From NCBI GenBank assembly GCA_028874985.1, contig JAPPGI010000214.1, positions 1 through 33,718 of the forward strand: a stretch of 33,718 bases of DNA. Reading direction: 5' to 3'. Each line of letters opens with the position of its first letter. Position 1 is the first letter of the stretch. Of this stretch, positions 33,570 through 33,718 are shown piece after piece. Below the pieces are notes generated by a model. It saw nothing but the letters and a program-made list of their open reading frames with translations, ran no database searches and had not been told where the DNA came from. The translations under genes and the position numbers were made by a program. Source of the DNA: Gemmatimonadota bacterium. GTDB lineage: Bacteria > Gemmatimonadota > Gemmatimonadetes > Longimicrobiales > Gaopeijiaceae.

Positions 33570-33718
33570 GTGAAACAAAATAACATCTGGCTCCTCCACA
33601 AACCGCAGAAACCAACGCCGCCGTGGCAGCTGCCCCGTAGGCCCGATCCCGGGCACTCTCCCGAAGGCCGTTTCATCGACCGAGCCAAGGTGGCCTGACG
33701 GAAGACTAGCGGAAAACC

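Noticed and set aside
33570-33698. A 42-aa frame starting GTG (MKQNNIWLLHKPQ)
   Set aside because: No ribosome site, starts inside a small hairpin, and no recognisable protein features; kept only as a possibility.

Overview
The window is GC-rich and gene-dense. It looks like a chromosomal segment of a Gemmatimonadota-type bacterium, possibly one of the host- or sponge-associated lineages rich in leucine-rich-repeat and Ig-like surface proteins. That placement is an inference from gene content (tandem plant-type LRR lipoproteins with Ig-like domains, 6-bladed propeller lipoproteins, the rimP-nusA-infB-ylxP-rbfA-truB order) and not from a marker-gene tree. No rRNA, tRNA, CRISPR array or intact insertion sequence was recognised.

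Layout. Positions 1-3229 hold the 3' part of a secreted protein with near-identical Ig-like repeats and a metzincin-type zinc protease domain. Positions 3636-4978 hold two small paralogous lipoproteins in tandem, separated by a strong GC hairpin. On the minus strand, 5010-7562 holds a 54-aa membrane protein and, upstream of it, a 767-aa fused two-component protein (GAF, PAS, histidine kinase, receiver, winged helix). Positions 7937-16193 are a cluster of four LRR lipoproteins on the plus strand. The first is a large mosaic of Ig-like plus LRR cassettes, and the fourth carries a frameshift caused by a 5-bp tandem duplication. A DUF948-like membrane protein (minus, 16215-16820) diverges from murA (16921-18198), whose MurA has Asp in place of the catalytic Cys.

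A strong promoter and a probable transcription attenuator precede the classical translation/transcription operon rimP-nusA-infB-ylxP-rbfA-truB (18336-24670), whose genes mostly overlap by 1-4 bases. The minus-strand operon 24909-27312 encodes an ECF-like sigma factor, a PAS histidine kinase and a NarL/LuxR response regulator, with 4-bp overlaps. Facing it across a cluster of seven TTCCCG motifs are a small secreted Cys-rich peptide and two 6-bladed beta-propeller lipoproteins (27690-30355).

The last 3.4 kb holds a hairpin-rich gene-free stretch with a candidate structured RNA, an orphan PD-(D/E)xK-like nuclease (31129-32595), and a largely non-coding tail with nine CAAG repeats.

The most interesting unit is 24909-30355. 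A sigma factor/kinase/regulator operon, a repeat-type operator region, an exported Cys-rich peptide and two propeller lipoproteins are arranged divergently and look like one regulated peptide/envelope system. It recalls the Bacteroidota pairing of small NVEALA-type peptides with 6-bladed propeller proteins, but here it comes with its own dedicated regulators.
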